From Caldilineaceae bacterium (lineage in GTDB: Bacteria > Chloroflexota > Anaerolineae > Caldilineales > Caldilineaceae): a DNA stretch of 64,000 nt. The notes under the pieces are model-generated. The model searched no databases, was not told the origin of the DNA, and saw nothing but the letters and a program-made list of their open reading frames with translations. The position numbers and the translations under genes were made by a program. Position 1 is the first letter of the stretch. Each line of letters begins with the position of its first letter. The DNA lies in the NCBI GenBank assembly GCA_022821545.1, contig JAJEDJ010000053.1, positions 36,407-100,406 of the forward strand, in the 5' to 3' direction. Positions 35,437-44,036 of the stretch are shown here, piece after piece.

Positions 35437-36260
35437 GGGTCCAGGTCAATCTCGGGGTGATCGCGGAAATATCTGGCCGTATCGATCACCAGGTTTTCCT
35501 GCAGCTGAATCGTCATACCGCCGTCAATGACCAGCGTGTGGCCGGTGATGAACTTGGCCTCGTCGGAGCAAAGGAAGCGCACCCCGTTGGCGATGTCATC
35601 GGGCACGCCCGTGTGGCGCAGAGGATAGTGCTGGTCGAAGAAGCGCAGCATAGACGGGTTGCGCTCCCAGCGCTCGGCCTGGCGCTCGGTCACGATATGG
35701 CCGGGGCAAATGCAGTTGACGCGCACGCCGATGGGACCGAAATCAAGGGCCATCTGGCGGCTCATCGCGATAATCGCCGCCTTGGTCATCTCGTAGGCCA
35801 GGCTTGACGGCGCCACCAACTGCCCATGCACTGAAGAGATGTTGACGATGCTGCCGCCGCCGCTGGCCTGAAGGTGCGGCACACCGTATTTTGCGCTCAG
35901 AAAAACCGCTTTCTGCGAAGCGTCGAGCGCCCGGTCAAAGGCAGTTTCAGTCAGAGTAAGGGCCGTGCCGTCCGGTTCCAAAGTCCCCCAAGCGTTGTTC
36001 ACCACGATGTGCAGCCCGCCCCAAAGTTCAACCGCATGTTCGATCATCGGCCGGATCTGTTCCGGCTGGGAGATGTCGACCTCATAGGCGGAGGCTATGC
36101 CGCCGCTGTGCTGGATGCGGGCCACGTTTTCGGCGGCACTCTCCGGCACGAGATCGGCGATCAGCACCTTCGCCCCGTCTGCGGCCAGCCGCCGCGCAAT
36201 GGCCCCGCCGATCCCGACCGCTCCCCCGGTGACGATTGCGATTTTATTTGTCAGAGTCAT
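35433..36260 (-). CDS. Short-chain dehydrogenase/reductase (SDR)
   Basis: A 275-residue classical SDR. The cofactor loop is VTGGAVGIGGAIARRLAADG, NAWG replaces the common NNAG motif (HIVVNNAWGTLEPDG), and the catalytic residues are Ser in VNISSVHGQLVAPS and YEMTKAAII (YxxxK). VNCICPGHIVTERQAERWER and FLCSDEAKFITGHTLVIDGG close the fold. NAD(P)-dependent oxidation of a sugar or alcohol is expected; the sugar-catabolic context suggests a sugar-acid or polyol substrate. Convergent with the isomerase gene, with 4 shared bases. Confidence 0.9.
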   Translation of the reverse strand: MTLTNKIAIVTGGAVGIGGAIARRLAADGAKVLIADLVPESAAENVARIQHSGGIASAYEVDISQPEQIRPMIEHAVELWGGLHIVVNNAWGTLEPDGTALTLTETAFDRALDASQKAVFLSAKYGVPHLQASGGGSIVNISSVHGQLVAPSSLAYEMTKAAIIAMSRQMALDFGPIGVRVNCICPGHIVTERQAERWERNPSMLRFFDQHYPLRHTGVPDDIANGVRFLCSDEAKFITGHTLVIDGGMTIQLQENLVIDTARYFRDHPEIDLDP

Positions 36261-36602
36261 GAGAGGTTTCCCGAGCAGGTTGTGGAGTATAGACCGGGAT
36301 CAGTATACTTGTGGGCTCAACGATAACCAAACCGAGTGCAATTGGCCTCCAATAGCTGTACTGCGGAGGGTATTGTTATGGTCTGATTATGAGAGATGAG
36401 TCAAACGTTATATGCTGGTTTGGCATTGCGCCAGCAGATTTCCGGGAACGGCTTGGTAACAAGAAAATGGAAGGTATGACGCCTCCTTTCTACTCCAAAT
36501 AGAAAGCTCAGGGAAGACGTTGTATGAGAAGGTGGACTAGAAACCGATAGCGTTCTGCCCGAAATGGCATGAGACTTATTTGCCTAGTGGAGAGGATTCA
36601 AA
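36261..36602. other. Intergenic region with a broken short ORF
   Basis: No supported gene in 342 bases. A 37-residue frame (36389-36502: MRDESNVICWFGIAPADFRE and onwards) is followed one reading frame over by ESSGKTLYEKVD (36503-36540), which ends in TAG. The two look like parts of one small protein broken by a frameshift, but I cannot name a family, and it may be chance. Confidence 0.25.
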
Positions 36603-36968
36603 ATGGACATTCTACCGCCTGATCTGTCCGGGTTGCTCGAGCAAACAGAGTTAATTTCTATAGGTGTCCCGGCCGCGGTCATTTGGCTTCTCTTGGGAAT
36701 TCTGGGCGCGGTCGTTGCGGCAAATAAAGGGCGAAGTGGATGCGCTTGGCTCACGTTGGGGATTGTTCTGGCGCCGGTAAGCTTCATTCTGGCGCTCGCT
36801 GTTCCCAAGAATCAACCGGTTCTTGAGCAAAGAATGGTCCAGCGCGGCGAAATGCAGTACTGCCCCTACTGTGCCGAACTGATCAGAGCGGAGGCAATTA
36901 AGTGCCGGTACTGCGGCGAAGGTTTCGGCGGGGACCAGTCGTCTTCCCATTCGCTTTATATGCGATAA
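36603..36968 (+). CDS. Small membrane protein with C-terminal zinc ribbon
   Basis: The 121-residue product has two predicted TM segments (about 19-40, IGVPAAVIWLLLGILGAVVA; and 48-66, AWLTLGIVLAPVSFILALAV). A zinc ribbon with two CxxC pairs follows: YCPYCAELIRAEAIKCRYCG at about 86-105. The type is a widespread bacterial membrane-anchored zinc-ribbon protein with unknown role. Preferred start is ATG 36603. Its end (SLYMR) meets the truncated DUF2082 remnant that begins in another frame within the last bases. Confidence 0.8.
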   Translation: MDILPPDLSGLLEQTELISIGVPAAVIWLLLGILGAVVAANKGRSGCAWLTLGIVLAPVSFILALAVPKNQPVLEQRMVQRGEMQYCPYCAELIRAEAIKCRYCGEGFGGDQSSSHSLYMR

Positions 36969-37140
36969 CCTTGAATTTGAGACCGATATCTTCCAGGCAA
37001 CCGGCGGCACGCTTGCCAAGATTTTCGACGTCCAGAACAAGAAGTTTACCACCGTCACCTGTACACGCTGTCAGTACACCGAGATCTACAAGTCAAGCAC
37101 ATCCAACCTGGCCAACGTCTTTGATTTCTTTACGTCGTAA
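36961..37140 (+). pseudogene. Remnant of a DUF2082 zinc-ribbon nucleic-acid-binding protein, 5' lost
   Basis: In the frame of 36961 the sequence reads CDNLEFETDIFQATGGTLAK, IFDVQNKKFTTVTCTRCQYT and SSTSNLANVFDFFTS, then stop. This is the core and C-terminus of the DUF2082 family (small Zn-ribbon proteins, usually 65-75 residues). The usual N-terminal start and the first Cys of the first CxxC pair are missing; only one Cys of that pair and the later CTRC pair remain. No ATG, GTG or TTG in frame lies close upstream. The break is at the end of the preceding gene, suggesting deletion or recombination. Confidence 0.72.
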
Positions 37141-37301
37141 GACGCAAGAGCACCCTTGAGAAAAAGATTGCCATATCGAGCTATCATCTCGCCTTCCGCA
37201 CGCGTACTGACTGGCGCTCATTCAATCAATGCGCGGAAACTCCAACCCAGACTGATCACCCGCTGGAGCCGCCGCGCCAACCTCTGCAAAGGACCAAAAA
37301 C

Positions 37302-38258
37302 ATGCTCCGCGTCTCCATCTTCAAGCACCAAGCAGAGCTAACCGACCAGTGGCTCCTCCAGAAGGTCGCCCTCGGCGCCGACGCAATCGACTTCGGACGC
37401 GACGCCGACATGCCCGGCGTTACCGAACAGGGCTATCCGGACTTTGATGCAGTGCGCGCGCTGCGCAGGCGGGTGCGCTCATTGGGCATCGACATCAACC
37501 GCGTCACCCTCCCCACCCTCACACATACCTTTATCGATGAGCGGGTCGGCGCCGATGATGAGCTGGATAACGCCGCCAAAGCCCTCGAAGTCTACGGCCG
37601 GGCCAACATCCCCATCGCCCGCCAGCGCGTAGAAGGCGACGTCTTCCCGCAGATGATGGAGCAGTACCGCACTCGGCATCGCGGCGGCTACATTGCGCGC
37701 GCCGAGACGCTCAGGCAGGGACAGCACGACATCCCCTCGCGCGCAGAGCTCGAACGCTGGTGGGGCCGCTTCTGCCACGCCTTCGAGCGGCTCACCCCCA
37801 TCGCGGAAGAATACGACATCAAGCTGGCCGTCCACCCCTCCGATACGCCCAACGTCGACACACCCTTCGGCGGCATCGGATTTCATCGCATCATCGACGC
37901 CTTCCCCAGCCCCAACGTCGGCTACGTCTACTGCATCGGCACCCGCTCCGAAGCCGGCGGCAGCTCACTCGTGATCGACGAGATCAACAACTACGGGCGC
38001 AAGGGCAAGCTCTTCATGCTCCACATGCGCAACGTGCGCGGCAGCCTGGCCACCGCCGGCGGCTTCGAAGAGACCCTGCTCGATGACGGCGACCTCAACA
38101 TGGCCCGCATTTTGCGCGAGCTGCGCAACGTCGGTTTCAGCGGCTATATCAATCCCGACCACATTCCCGACTTGCCCGGTGACAACGAGACCCGCGACGT
38201 CGGCTGGGCCTACTCGATAGGCTACATGAAGGCGCTCTATGCCTCGGCGGTGGCATGA
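37302..38258 (+). CDS. uxuA: Mannonate dehydratase
   Basis: The 318-residue TIM-barrel protein converts D-mannonate to 2-keto-3-deoxygluconate in hexuronate breakdown. Family segments are IKLAVHPSDTPNVDTPFGGI (metal-binding His/Asp region), GYVYCIGTRSEAGG, LFMLHMRNVRGSLATAGGFE and FSGYINPDHIPDLPGDNETR. Length is somewhat below the usual 340-390 residues. AAAGGA precedes the ATG by 7 bases. Together with the nearby Udh-like SDR, isomerase and SDR it supports a hexuronate catabolic set, although 2-keto-3-deoxygluconate kinase and aldolase are not in the window. Confidence 0.9.
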   Translation: MLRVSIFKHQAELTDQWLLQKVALGADAIDFGRDADMPGVTEQGYPDFDAVRALRRRVRSLGIDINRVTLPTLTHTFIDERVGADDELDNAAKALEVYGRANIPIARQRVEGDVFPQMMEQYRTRHRGGYIARAETLRQGQHDIPSRAELERWWGRFCHAFERLTPIAEEYDIKLAVHPSDTPNVDTPFGGIGFHRIIDAFPSPNVGYVYCIGTRSEAGGSSLVIDEINNYGRKGKLFMLHMRNVRGSLATAGGFEETLLDDGDLNMARILRELRNVGFSGYINPDHIPDLPGDNETRDVGWAYSIGYMKALYASAVA

Positions 38259-38365
38259 TTGCCGCCGAGGGCAGAGGCCGGAATCATGCGCCATGTGCAG
38301 AGTAGGCGTCGGCCCTGGCCAGACCGTTCCCTACCGAATACATTGACTTTCGATGGTAGCCCAAA

Positions 38366-40474
38366 GTGCCCCGATTCAGGCTTAACCGCTCAAAGCTGAC
38401 ACTTTGGGCGGTTCTCTTGATGTTGGCCGTAGTCGCACCGCTTCTACGTCTGTACCGTTTAGAAGAGCTCGCGCCTGGTCTTAAGTTCGACGAAGGCTGG
38501 AACGGACTATACGCCCTCCAGGTGCTGCAAGGCGAGTACGCTCTGACATTTGGAGACAAGGATGGGCTGGGCATCTATTTGATAGCGTTGGCGACGAATT
38601 TCCTGGGTCGCACGCCGCTGGCGCTCCGATTGCCTACGGCCCTGGCCAGCGCAAGCACTGTTTTTGTGGTTTTCTGGCTGGGGCGTTTACTGTTCGGATG
38701 GGACGAGCGCGGGCGGGAGACGCGGTGGCGCGGCCTGGTGGTTGCAGGCGTTGCATCCGGTCTGCTGGCCGTGTCGCTTGGCCAGACGATACTAGGGCGC
38801 ACTTCATATCGGGGCAGCTTTCTGCCATTCTTCCTTGCCCTATGTCTGGCCCTGCTATGGTGGGGATGGACGCGGCGTCGCTGGTGGGCAATCATGCTGG
38901 CCGGCGCGTGCGCGGGGCTATTGCCCTACACCTATTATCCTGCGCGTTTTGTCCCCTTTCTCTTCCTCTTTTTCGGTATTAGCTTTTTGTTGCCATTTCG
39001 CTCTGTATCCCTGAAGAGAATTCAGACCGAGCTTCCTTGGGCAGCCACTTTCACAGGCACTGCCGGGCTGGTAGCTGCTCCAATTCTCCTCCACTACATT
39101 CGGTATCCCGACCTCTTTTTCAATGAGCGCATCCAGATGCTCTTTATCTTCCGTGAGTTTCAGGGCGCCCCCGTGTTGACTCTGGCGAAGATCCTGGCAG
39201 CCAATGTGTGGGAGGTTCTGTCGAAATTCAGTTTTCGCCTCCTGGCCGGCTGCTGTTCTCCCTTTAAGCACGCTGTGACGCTGAATGTATGGGAAGCTTT
39301 CTTCTTTTGGCTGGGCGTGGCGGTCGCAGTGTGGCAGTGGAAACGGAGGCCGGCCTATCGTCTCCTGTTGCTCTGGGTGGGCCTGCTGTTCCTGCCCGCG
39401 TTCTTGACCGATGCCAAAAACACGATGCGCATGGTCGGTGCAGTGCCGGCTATCTATCTGCTGGTGGCGGTCGGCGTGTGGGAGACGTTCCAGTGGTCAG
39501 CGTCTCGCACTTTGGCGGGAGCCAAAACTTGGCTGTCGATCTTTGGCATTGCAATCAGCGTCGTGATCGTGATTCAGGGCGCCGGCACATATCGAGCCTT
39601 GTTCGGTAAGGGGACGGCCGACAATTTCTACCACTACGATATGATCTGGCCAGCTTTCGCCCAGAGGCTGAACGCGCGGCCTGCGGAGCAAGATACAGTC
39701 TACTTTATCACCCACCAGCGGTATGATGCCTTCGACTATCTTTATCAAGGGGCAACATCAGTTGTGAGAACCTACCCTGACGTGCCAGACCTTGACCGTC
39801 ACATCGAAGCGTCGCTGGCAGAAATGGGGGACGTCTCAACTGTAAAGGTCGTGAACTGGGTTGATTGGTCTCCTACGATTGAGTGGAGGTCAAACTATAT
39901 CGCCGACTTCCTCACCATTCTTTTAGATAAGTACGGAAGATATGTCGCCACTGAAGATTTCGACGGCATCCATGTCGATTCCTACGTGGGTCTCTCTCTT
40001 GATCGTCCTTGGGTTCTCTTCGAGGACCTGCCGCGTCCAGTCGTCTATGATGGAGGCATTACCCTGGAAGGGCTGGCCTTGGGTTCGAGTCGAGTAAAAT
40101 TGCCGAGGCAGCAGCAGTTCGACGCAGAGCAAAGTCGCTCTCTAAAGGTTGGCATGTTGTGGCGAACCGCTTCGGAGTTGGCGGTTGATTACTCTATATC
40201 CCTACGCCTGTACAACGATGATGACGCCAGGGTCTTTCAAACGGATCATGTCCTGAGGAAACCCTATAAATATCTGGTTACCACGAGTCTGTGGACGTCC
40301 CAACCGGTCGGTACAGTCTTCAGGCTTGAAGTCCCGAATGAGCTGGCCGCAGGCGAATACGAACTGCGGATGGTCGTCTACGACGTGGTGACTTCGACGC
40401 CGACTGTCGAAGTAGGCGTGTGGGAGCCAGAGACCGTTTTGGGGCGCGTAAGACTTCAATCGTTCGGGCAGTAA
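38366..40474 (+). CDS. Glycosyltransferase of the GT39/ArnT-like membrane family
   Basis: A 702-residue polytopic protein with about 11-12 hydrophobic segments in the first 390 residues. The short first loop has LKFDEGWNGLYALQVLQGEY, where the Asp is the expected catalytic residue, and TPLALRLPTALASASTVFVV is typical. The C-terminal 300 residues are soluble (extracytoplasmic) and beta-rich (LRLYNDDDARVFQTD, YELRMVVYDVVTS). Such enzymes transfer sugar from polyprenyl phosphate to lipids or proteins. The GTG start at 38366 has no clear ribosome site, so it could start slightly downstream. No other wall or glycan biosynthesis genes are next to it. Confidence 0.8.
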   Translation: MPRFRLNRSKLTLWAVLLMLAVVAPLLRLYRLEELAPGLKFDEGWNGLYALQVLQGEYALTFGDKDGLGIYLIALATNFLGRTPLALRLPTALASASTVFVVFWLGRLLFGWDERGRETRWRGLVVAGVASGLLAVSLGQTILGRTSYRGSFLPFFLALCLALLWWGWTRRRWWAIMLAGACAGLLPYTYYPARFVPFLFLFFGISFLLPFRSVSLKRIQTELPWAATFTGTAGLVAAPILLHYIRYPDLFFNERIQMLFIFREFQGAPVLTLAKILAANVWEVLSKFSFRLLAGCCSPFKHAVTLNVWEAFFFWLGVAVAVWQWKRRPAYRLLLLWVGLLFLPAFLTDAKNTMRMVGAVPAIYLLVAVGVWETFQWSASRTLAGAKTWLSIFGIAISVVIVIQGAGTYRALFGKGTADNFYHYDMIWPAFAQRLNARPAEQDTVYFITHQRYDAFDYLYQGATSVVRTYPDVPDLDRHIEASLAEMGDVSTVKVVNWVDWSPTIEWRSNYIADFLTILLDKYGRYVATEDFDGIHVDSYVGLSLDRPWVLFEDLPRPVVYDGGITLEGLALGSSRVKLPRQQQFDAEQSRSLKVGMLWRTASELAVDYSISLRLYNDDDARVFQTDHVLRKPYKYLVTTSLWTSQPVGTVFRLEVPNELAAGEYELRMVVYDVVTSTPTVEVGVWEPETVLGRVRLQSFGQ

Positions 40475-40697
40475 AATGAGAACGCCCCGTAGTCCTCTGG
40501 TTATCCCTCTCAAGTGGCAAGTGATGGCTTTTTTCTCCCCTTCCGTAAATGAACGTCCAAGTCCTTCTATTGCAAGTCATAGGCTCTGTCCTTGTAGATT
40601 GAGCGCAGTCAGTGTAAGGTTGAAAACATGAGCAGCGCCTCCATAACATACAATCGGCCAATGTGATCGCTTCGAGGCGCATAAACCCTCGTCGCCA

Positions 40698-40729
40698 CCG
40701 CCATTACACAATACCGCCATTACACAATA
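40698..40729. repeat. Two tandem 16-bp copies
   Basis: CCGCCATTACACAATA occurs twice back-to-back, ending 15 bases ahead of the Gfo/Idh/MocA start. It could be a binding site pair or a slippage product. Confidence 0.85.
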
Positions 40730-40744
40730 TCGTAGGATCGAATA

Positions 40745-41821
40745 ATGACACTCAAGGTCGGAATCGTCGGCGCCCGCGGCATCGGAGAGAGGCACGCACG
40801 CGCATATACGCAGGATCCCCTCGCCGAACTGGTCGCCGTCTGTGACCTCGTCAAAGAGCGCGCTGACGAGGCCGCGCAGATGCACGGCGTACGCGGCTAT
40901 ACCAGCCTCGCCGAGATGCTGCGGCACGAAGAGCTGGACATTGTGGACGTCTCCACCGGCGGCTTTGAAAACGGCAGCTGGCACTTCGAACCGACCATGG
41001 AAGCCCTGGAGGCCGGCAAGCACGTGCTTGTGGAAAAGCCGATCTCCAATCAGATCGACGAGGCCCGACAGATGGTGGCCAAGGCCGCCGAGATGGACCT
41101 CTACCTCGGTTGCAACCTGAATCACTACTTTACGCCCCCGGCGGAAAAGGCCCGAGAATACATGCAGCAGGGCCAGATAGGCGAGCCGGTCTACTGCCTG
41201 CACAAAATGGGCTTCAACGGCGGCGAGCATACCTACAGCAAGAACAGCGCACCCAACGTCGCCGGCTTTCCCTACTTCCATGTGAAGGCTTTCCTGGCCC
41301 ACCCTTTCAGCGTCATGCGCCACTTCTGCGGCGACGTGACCCACGTCCAGGCCTTTCTCAGCCGGCCCGCCTTCCGCGCACAGGCCGACGACCCCATGCT
41401 CTCCGTAAACAGCATACATCTACAGTTCGCCAGCGGCGCCGCCGGCTATCTGCTCAGCCAGCGCGGCGATGCCACCTTCGGGCATGGCGGCTGGTGGAGC
41501 GTCGAGGTCGCCGGTACACGCGGCACTTTCTGCATCGAAAACTGCATCGAAAAGATCACTTACTGGCCTGCTCCTACCGCCGAAGGCACCGCGCCGCCGC
41601 AGGTCACAAACAGTGGCATCACCGACTTCGACGAGACCTTTCCCCGCCGTATCCATGCCTTTCTCGAAGATGTTAGTAGTGGAGTTCCCAAGAGCGAATT
41701 GCGGGCTTCAGGACGGGACGCCCTGGCAACCCTGGAGTACACCTGGGCCGCCATCGAATCCCATGAAAACGGCGGCGTCCTCGTCCAGCCCCATCCTCTG
41801 CCGGATTGCGCCGATTCGTAA
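40745..41821 (+). CDS. Gfo/Idh/MocA family oxidoreductase
   Basis: A 358-residue NAD(P)-dependent sugar dehydrogenase. The N-terminal Rossmann domain has VGIVGARGIGERHARAYTQD and LEAGKHVLVEKPISNQIDEA (the conserved EKP motif). The C-terminal domain includes AFLAHPFSVMRHFCGDVTHV and YTWAAIESHENGGVL. Such proteins oxidise inositols, sugars or sugar acids, or act as oxidoreductive glycosidases. A ribosome site AGGA precedes the ATG. It lies 75 bases ahead of the GH32-like gene. Confidence 0.9.
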   Translation: MTLKVGIVGARGIGERHARAYTQDPLAELVAVCDLVKERADEAAQMHGVRGYTSLAEMLRHEELDIVDVSTGGFENGSWHFEPTMEALEAGKHVLVEKPISNQIDEARQMVAKAAEMDLYLGCNLNHYFTPPAEKAREYMQQGQIGEPVYCLHKMGFNGGEHTYSKNSAPNVAGFPYFHVKAFLAHPFSVMRHFCGDVTHVQAFLSRPAFRAQADDPMLSVNSIHLQFASGAAGYLLSQRGDATFGHGGWWSVEVAGTRGTFCIENCIEKITYWPAPTAEGTAPPQVTNSGITDFDETFPRRIHAFLEDVSSGVPKSELRASGRDALATLEYTWAAIESHENGGVLVQPHPLPDCADS

Positions 41822-41896
41822 CCAGTCACCGCGAACCTGCAAGGAACGACAGGCCGCTGATTTTGTGCTGTCAGCTATGAAAGGAAAACGACACCC

Positions 41897-43501
41897 ATGA
41901 GCGCCGCCGAAAAGACCGACTACACCTCCCTGGTGCCCCAATTTCGCTTTCCCGAAACGCTGGCGGAACAGGAAGCTGTGCTGGAAACCAACTCACTGAT
42001 GCAGCGGCTGCTCGCCTATCGCAAGCGCTACGAGGGCGACCCCCACCGGCCCATCTATCACTACGTCAACCCGGAAAACACGCTCAACGATCCCAACGGA
42101 CTCTGCTTCTGGCAGGACCGCTGGCATCTCTTCTACCAGGCCTATCCCCCCGAAGACCCCCGCCAACACTGGGGCCACGCCGTCAGCGACGATCTGATTC
42201 ACTGGCGCGATCTGCCCTACGCTATCTACCCCAATCCGGAGGAGTGCTGCTTCTCCGGCGCGACACTGGTCGAAGAGGACCGCGTGATCGCCATCTATCA
42301 CGGCACCAAGGTAGGCAACATGGTGGCGGTCTCGCACGATCCGCTGCTGCTCAACTGGGAGAAGGTCACCGGCGCGCCGGTCATACCGATCGCCAGCGCT
42401 GACGGCTCGCCACTGCCCTACCGGGTCTTCGATCCTTGCATCTGGAAGAAAGGGGACCACTACTACGCGCTGTCCGGCGGCACGCTGCCGCACAAGGCTT
42501 CCGGCAAGCGCACGCGCGCCAACTTTCTGTTCCGCTCGCCCAACCTGGTCGACTGGGACTACCTGCACCCGTTCGTGGAAGACGACATCTTCACGCTCAC
42601 CGGCGACGACGGCGCCTGTCCCTATTTCTGGCCGATAGGCGACCGCCACATCCTCCTTTTCTTCAGCCACATGAGCGGCGGGCAGGCCCTGTTGGGTGAC
42701 TACGACACCGAACGCGACAAGTTTGTCGTGACCTCGCAGCATGATTTCAACTTCGGCGCCTTCGGCCCGGGCGGCGTGCATGCCCCGTCAGCGACGCCGG
42801 ACGGCAAGGGCGGCGTCTACGTCATCTTCAACATGAACCCGGCCAAGCCGACCGAAGGCTGGAACCAGATAATGACGCTCCCGCGGCGCCTGACGCTGCA
42901 GGGGACCGACAAGATCGGACGCGACACGTTGCTGGTCGAACCGGCCGGGGACGTCGAGTCATTACGGAGTGAGCACCGTCAGATCACCGACATGGTTCTG
43001 CCTGCCAATCAGGAGATCGTTCTAGGGAGCATCAGGGGAAACGCGATCGAGTTGATGGCGGAGGTCGAGACGAACGACGCGCCGCTGGTCGAGCTGAACG
43101 TACTGCGTTCCCCCGGCAAAGAGGAGTACACCCGCATCGCCTTCTATCGCGAGCGCGGCTTCCGCGACTGGGAGCGGTACCAGGGCTGGCAGCGGGATAA
43201 GCTGGCCGCCGCCACCGACAGCCTCATCTCCATCGATTCCTCCTACGCCTCCCTCTCACCCGACGTTCGCTCGCGGGCGCCGGAAACCGGACCGGTCTTC
43301 CTCGAAAAGGATGAGCCGCTGCGTCTCAGAGTCTTCGTCGACAGAAGCGTCGTCGAAGTGTTCGTCAACGGCAGGCAGTGCGTGGCCATGCGCGTCTATC
43401 CCGACCGGGAGGACAGCGTCGGTGTCTCGCTGCGCTCGCAGGGCCAGGAGGCCCGCGTCGTTTCGCTCGAGGCGTGGCAGATGGAAAATATCTATTCGTA
43501 A
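41897..43501 (+). CDS. GH32-like glycoside hydrolase, copy 1 (altered active site)
   Basis: The 534-residue protein has a five-bladed propeller and C-terminal beta sandwich of the GH32 family (invertase, levanase, inulinase). The nucleophile motif is intact: NTLNDPNGLCFWQDRWHLFY (Asp65). The second motif reads RVFDPCIWKKGDHYY (Asp179), without the usual Arg directly before the Asp. The third, normally E-C-P with the acid/base Glu, reads DDGACPYFWPIGD (about residues 237-249), so the expected Glu is Ala. The C-terminal module has LRLRVFVDRSVVEVFVNGRQ. No signal peptide is visible, so a cytosolic enzyme is predicted. It is the first gene of a duplicated pair and lacks 25 residues found in copy 2. 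Confidence 0.85.
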   Translation: MSAAEKTDYTSLVPQFRFPETLAEQEAVLETNSLMQRLLAYRKRYEGDPHRPIYHYVNPENTLNDPNGLCFWQDRWHLFYQAYPPEDPRQHWGHAVSDDLIHWRDLPYAIYPNPEECCFSGATLVEEDRVIAIYHGTKVGNMVAVSHDPLLLNWEKVTGAPVIPIASADGSPLPYRVFDPCIWKKGDHYYALSGGTLPHKASGKRTRANFLFRSPNLVDWDYLHPFVEDDIFTLTGDDGACPYFWPIGDRHILLFFSHMSGGQALLGDYDTERDKFVVTSQHDFNFGAFGPGGVHAPSATPDGKGGVYVIFNMNPAKPTEGWNQIMTLPRRLTLQGTDKIGRDTLLVEPAGDVESLRSEHRQITDMVLPANQEIVLGSIRGNAIELMAEVETNDAPLVELNVLRSPGKEEYTRIAFYRERGFRDWERYQGWQRDKLAAATDSLISIDSSYASLSPDVRSRAPETGPVFLEKDEPLRLRVFVDRSVVEVFVNGRQCVAMRVYPDREDSVGVSLRSQGQEARVVSLEAWQMENIYS

Positions 43502-43506
43502 CCTGC

Positions 43507-43527
43507 GGCCGTCCTGTTGCGACGGCC
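43507..43527 (+). terminator. Hairpin between GH32 copy 1 and its DinB gene
   Basis: GGCCGTC/GACGGCC, 7 bp with a 7-base loop, followed by TCACTTTTCT. It lies 5 bases after the stop codon of the hydrolase gene and could partly terminate, lowering DinB expression. Confidence 0.5.
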
Positions 43528-43553
43528 TCACTTTTCTCTGAAAGGCGCAATCT

Positions 43554-44036
43554 ATGCACATGCCGACCCTTTATAGCAACATCCTGGGAACGAGCGACTA
43601 CGTAATCAAGGAGAAGACCGAGGGCCTGACCCACGCCGACAGCATGTTGCAACTGCCCTTCCCGGGCAACTGCATGAACTGGGTCCTCGGCCATCTTATG
43701 GTCCACCGCATGCAATGCCTGGGCCTGATCGACGGGGTCAGCGAACCCGACGAGGATGAGGTCGCGCTCTACGGCTTCGGCTCCGAACCGATGACGGACT
43801 CCGACAAAGCCATTCCGCTCGAAACCCTGCTGGCGCGTCTCGAAACCCTGTCCGAGCAGATCGCCGCCGCGCTCGAAGAGATGCCCGAATCCCGCTTGGA
43901 TGAGATCCTGGACGAGGAGCGCGGTGTCACCGTTGGTCAGCGGCTGCACTTCATGCTGGTCTATCACGAAGCCTATCACGGGGGGCAACTCGAGCCGCTG
44001 TACGAGATGGCGACAGCGAATCGTTCTGGCCAGTGA
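43554..44036 (+). CDS. DinB-family protein, copy 1
   Basis: A 160-residue four-helix-bundle protein of the DinB/YfiT metalloenzyme group. The three His ligands are visible: LGHLMVHRMQ (His about 47), and HEAYHGGQLEPLYEM near the C-terminus (HxxxH). Superfamily members are metal-dependent thiol transferases or have no known activity. The gene follows GH32 copy 1 by 52 bases and is part of a duplicated two-gene unit. Its function next to a glycosidase is unexplained. Confidence 0.85.
   Translation: MHMPTLYSNILGTSDYVIKEKTEGLTHADSMLQLPFPGNCMNWVLGHLMVHRMQCLGLIDGVSEPDEDEVALYGFGSEPMTDSDKAIPLETLLARLETLSEQIAAALEEMPESRLDEILDEERGVTVGQRLHFMLVYHEAYHGGQLEPLYEMATANRSGQ

Noticed and set aside
41897..43501. 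Assignment as GH43 rather than GH32
   Set aside because: The NDPNG motif and the C-terminal beta sandwich (FVDRSVVEVFVNGRQ) are GH32 features, despite the altered later motifs.
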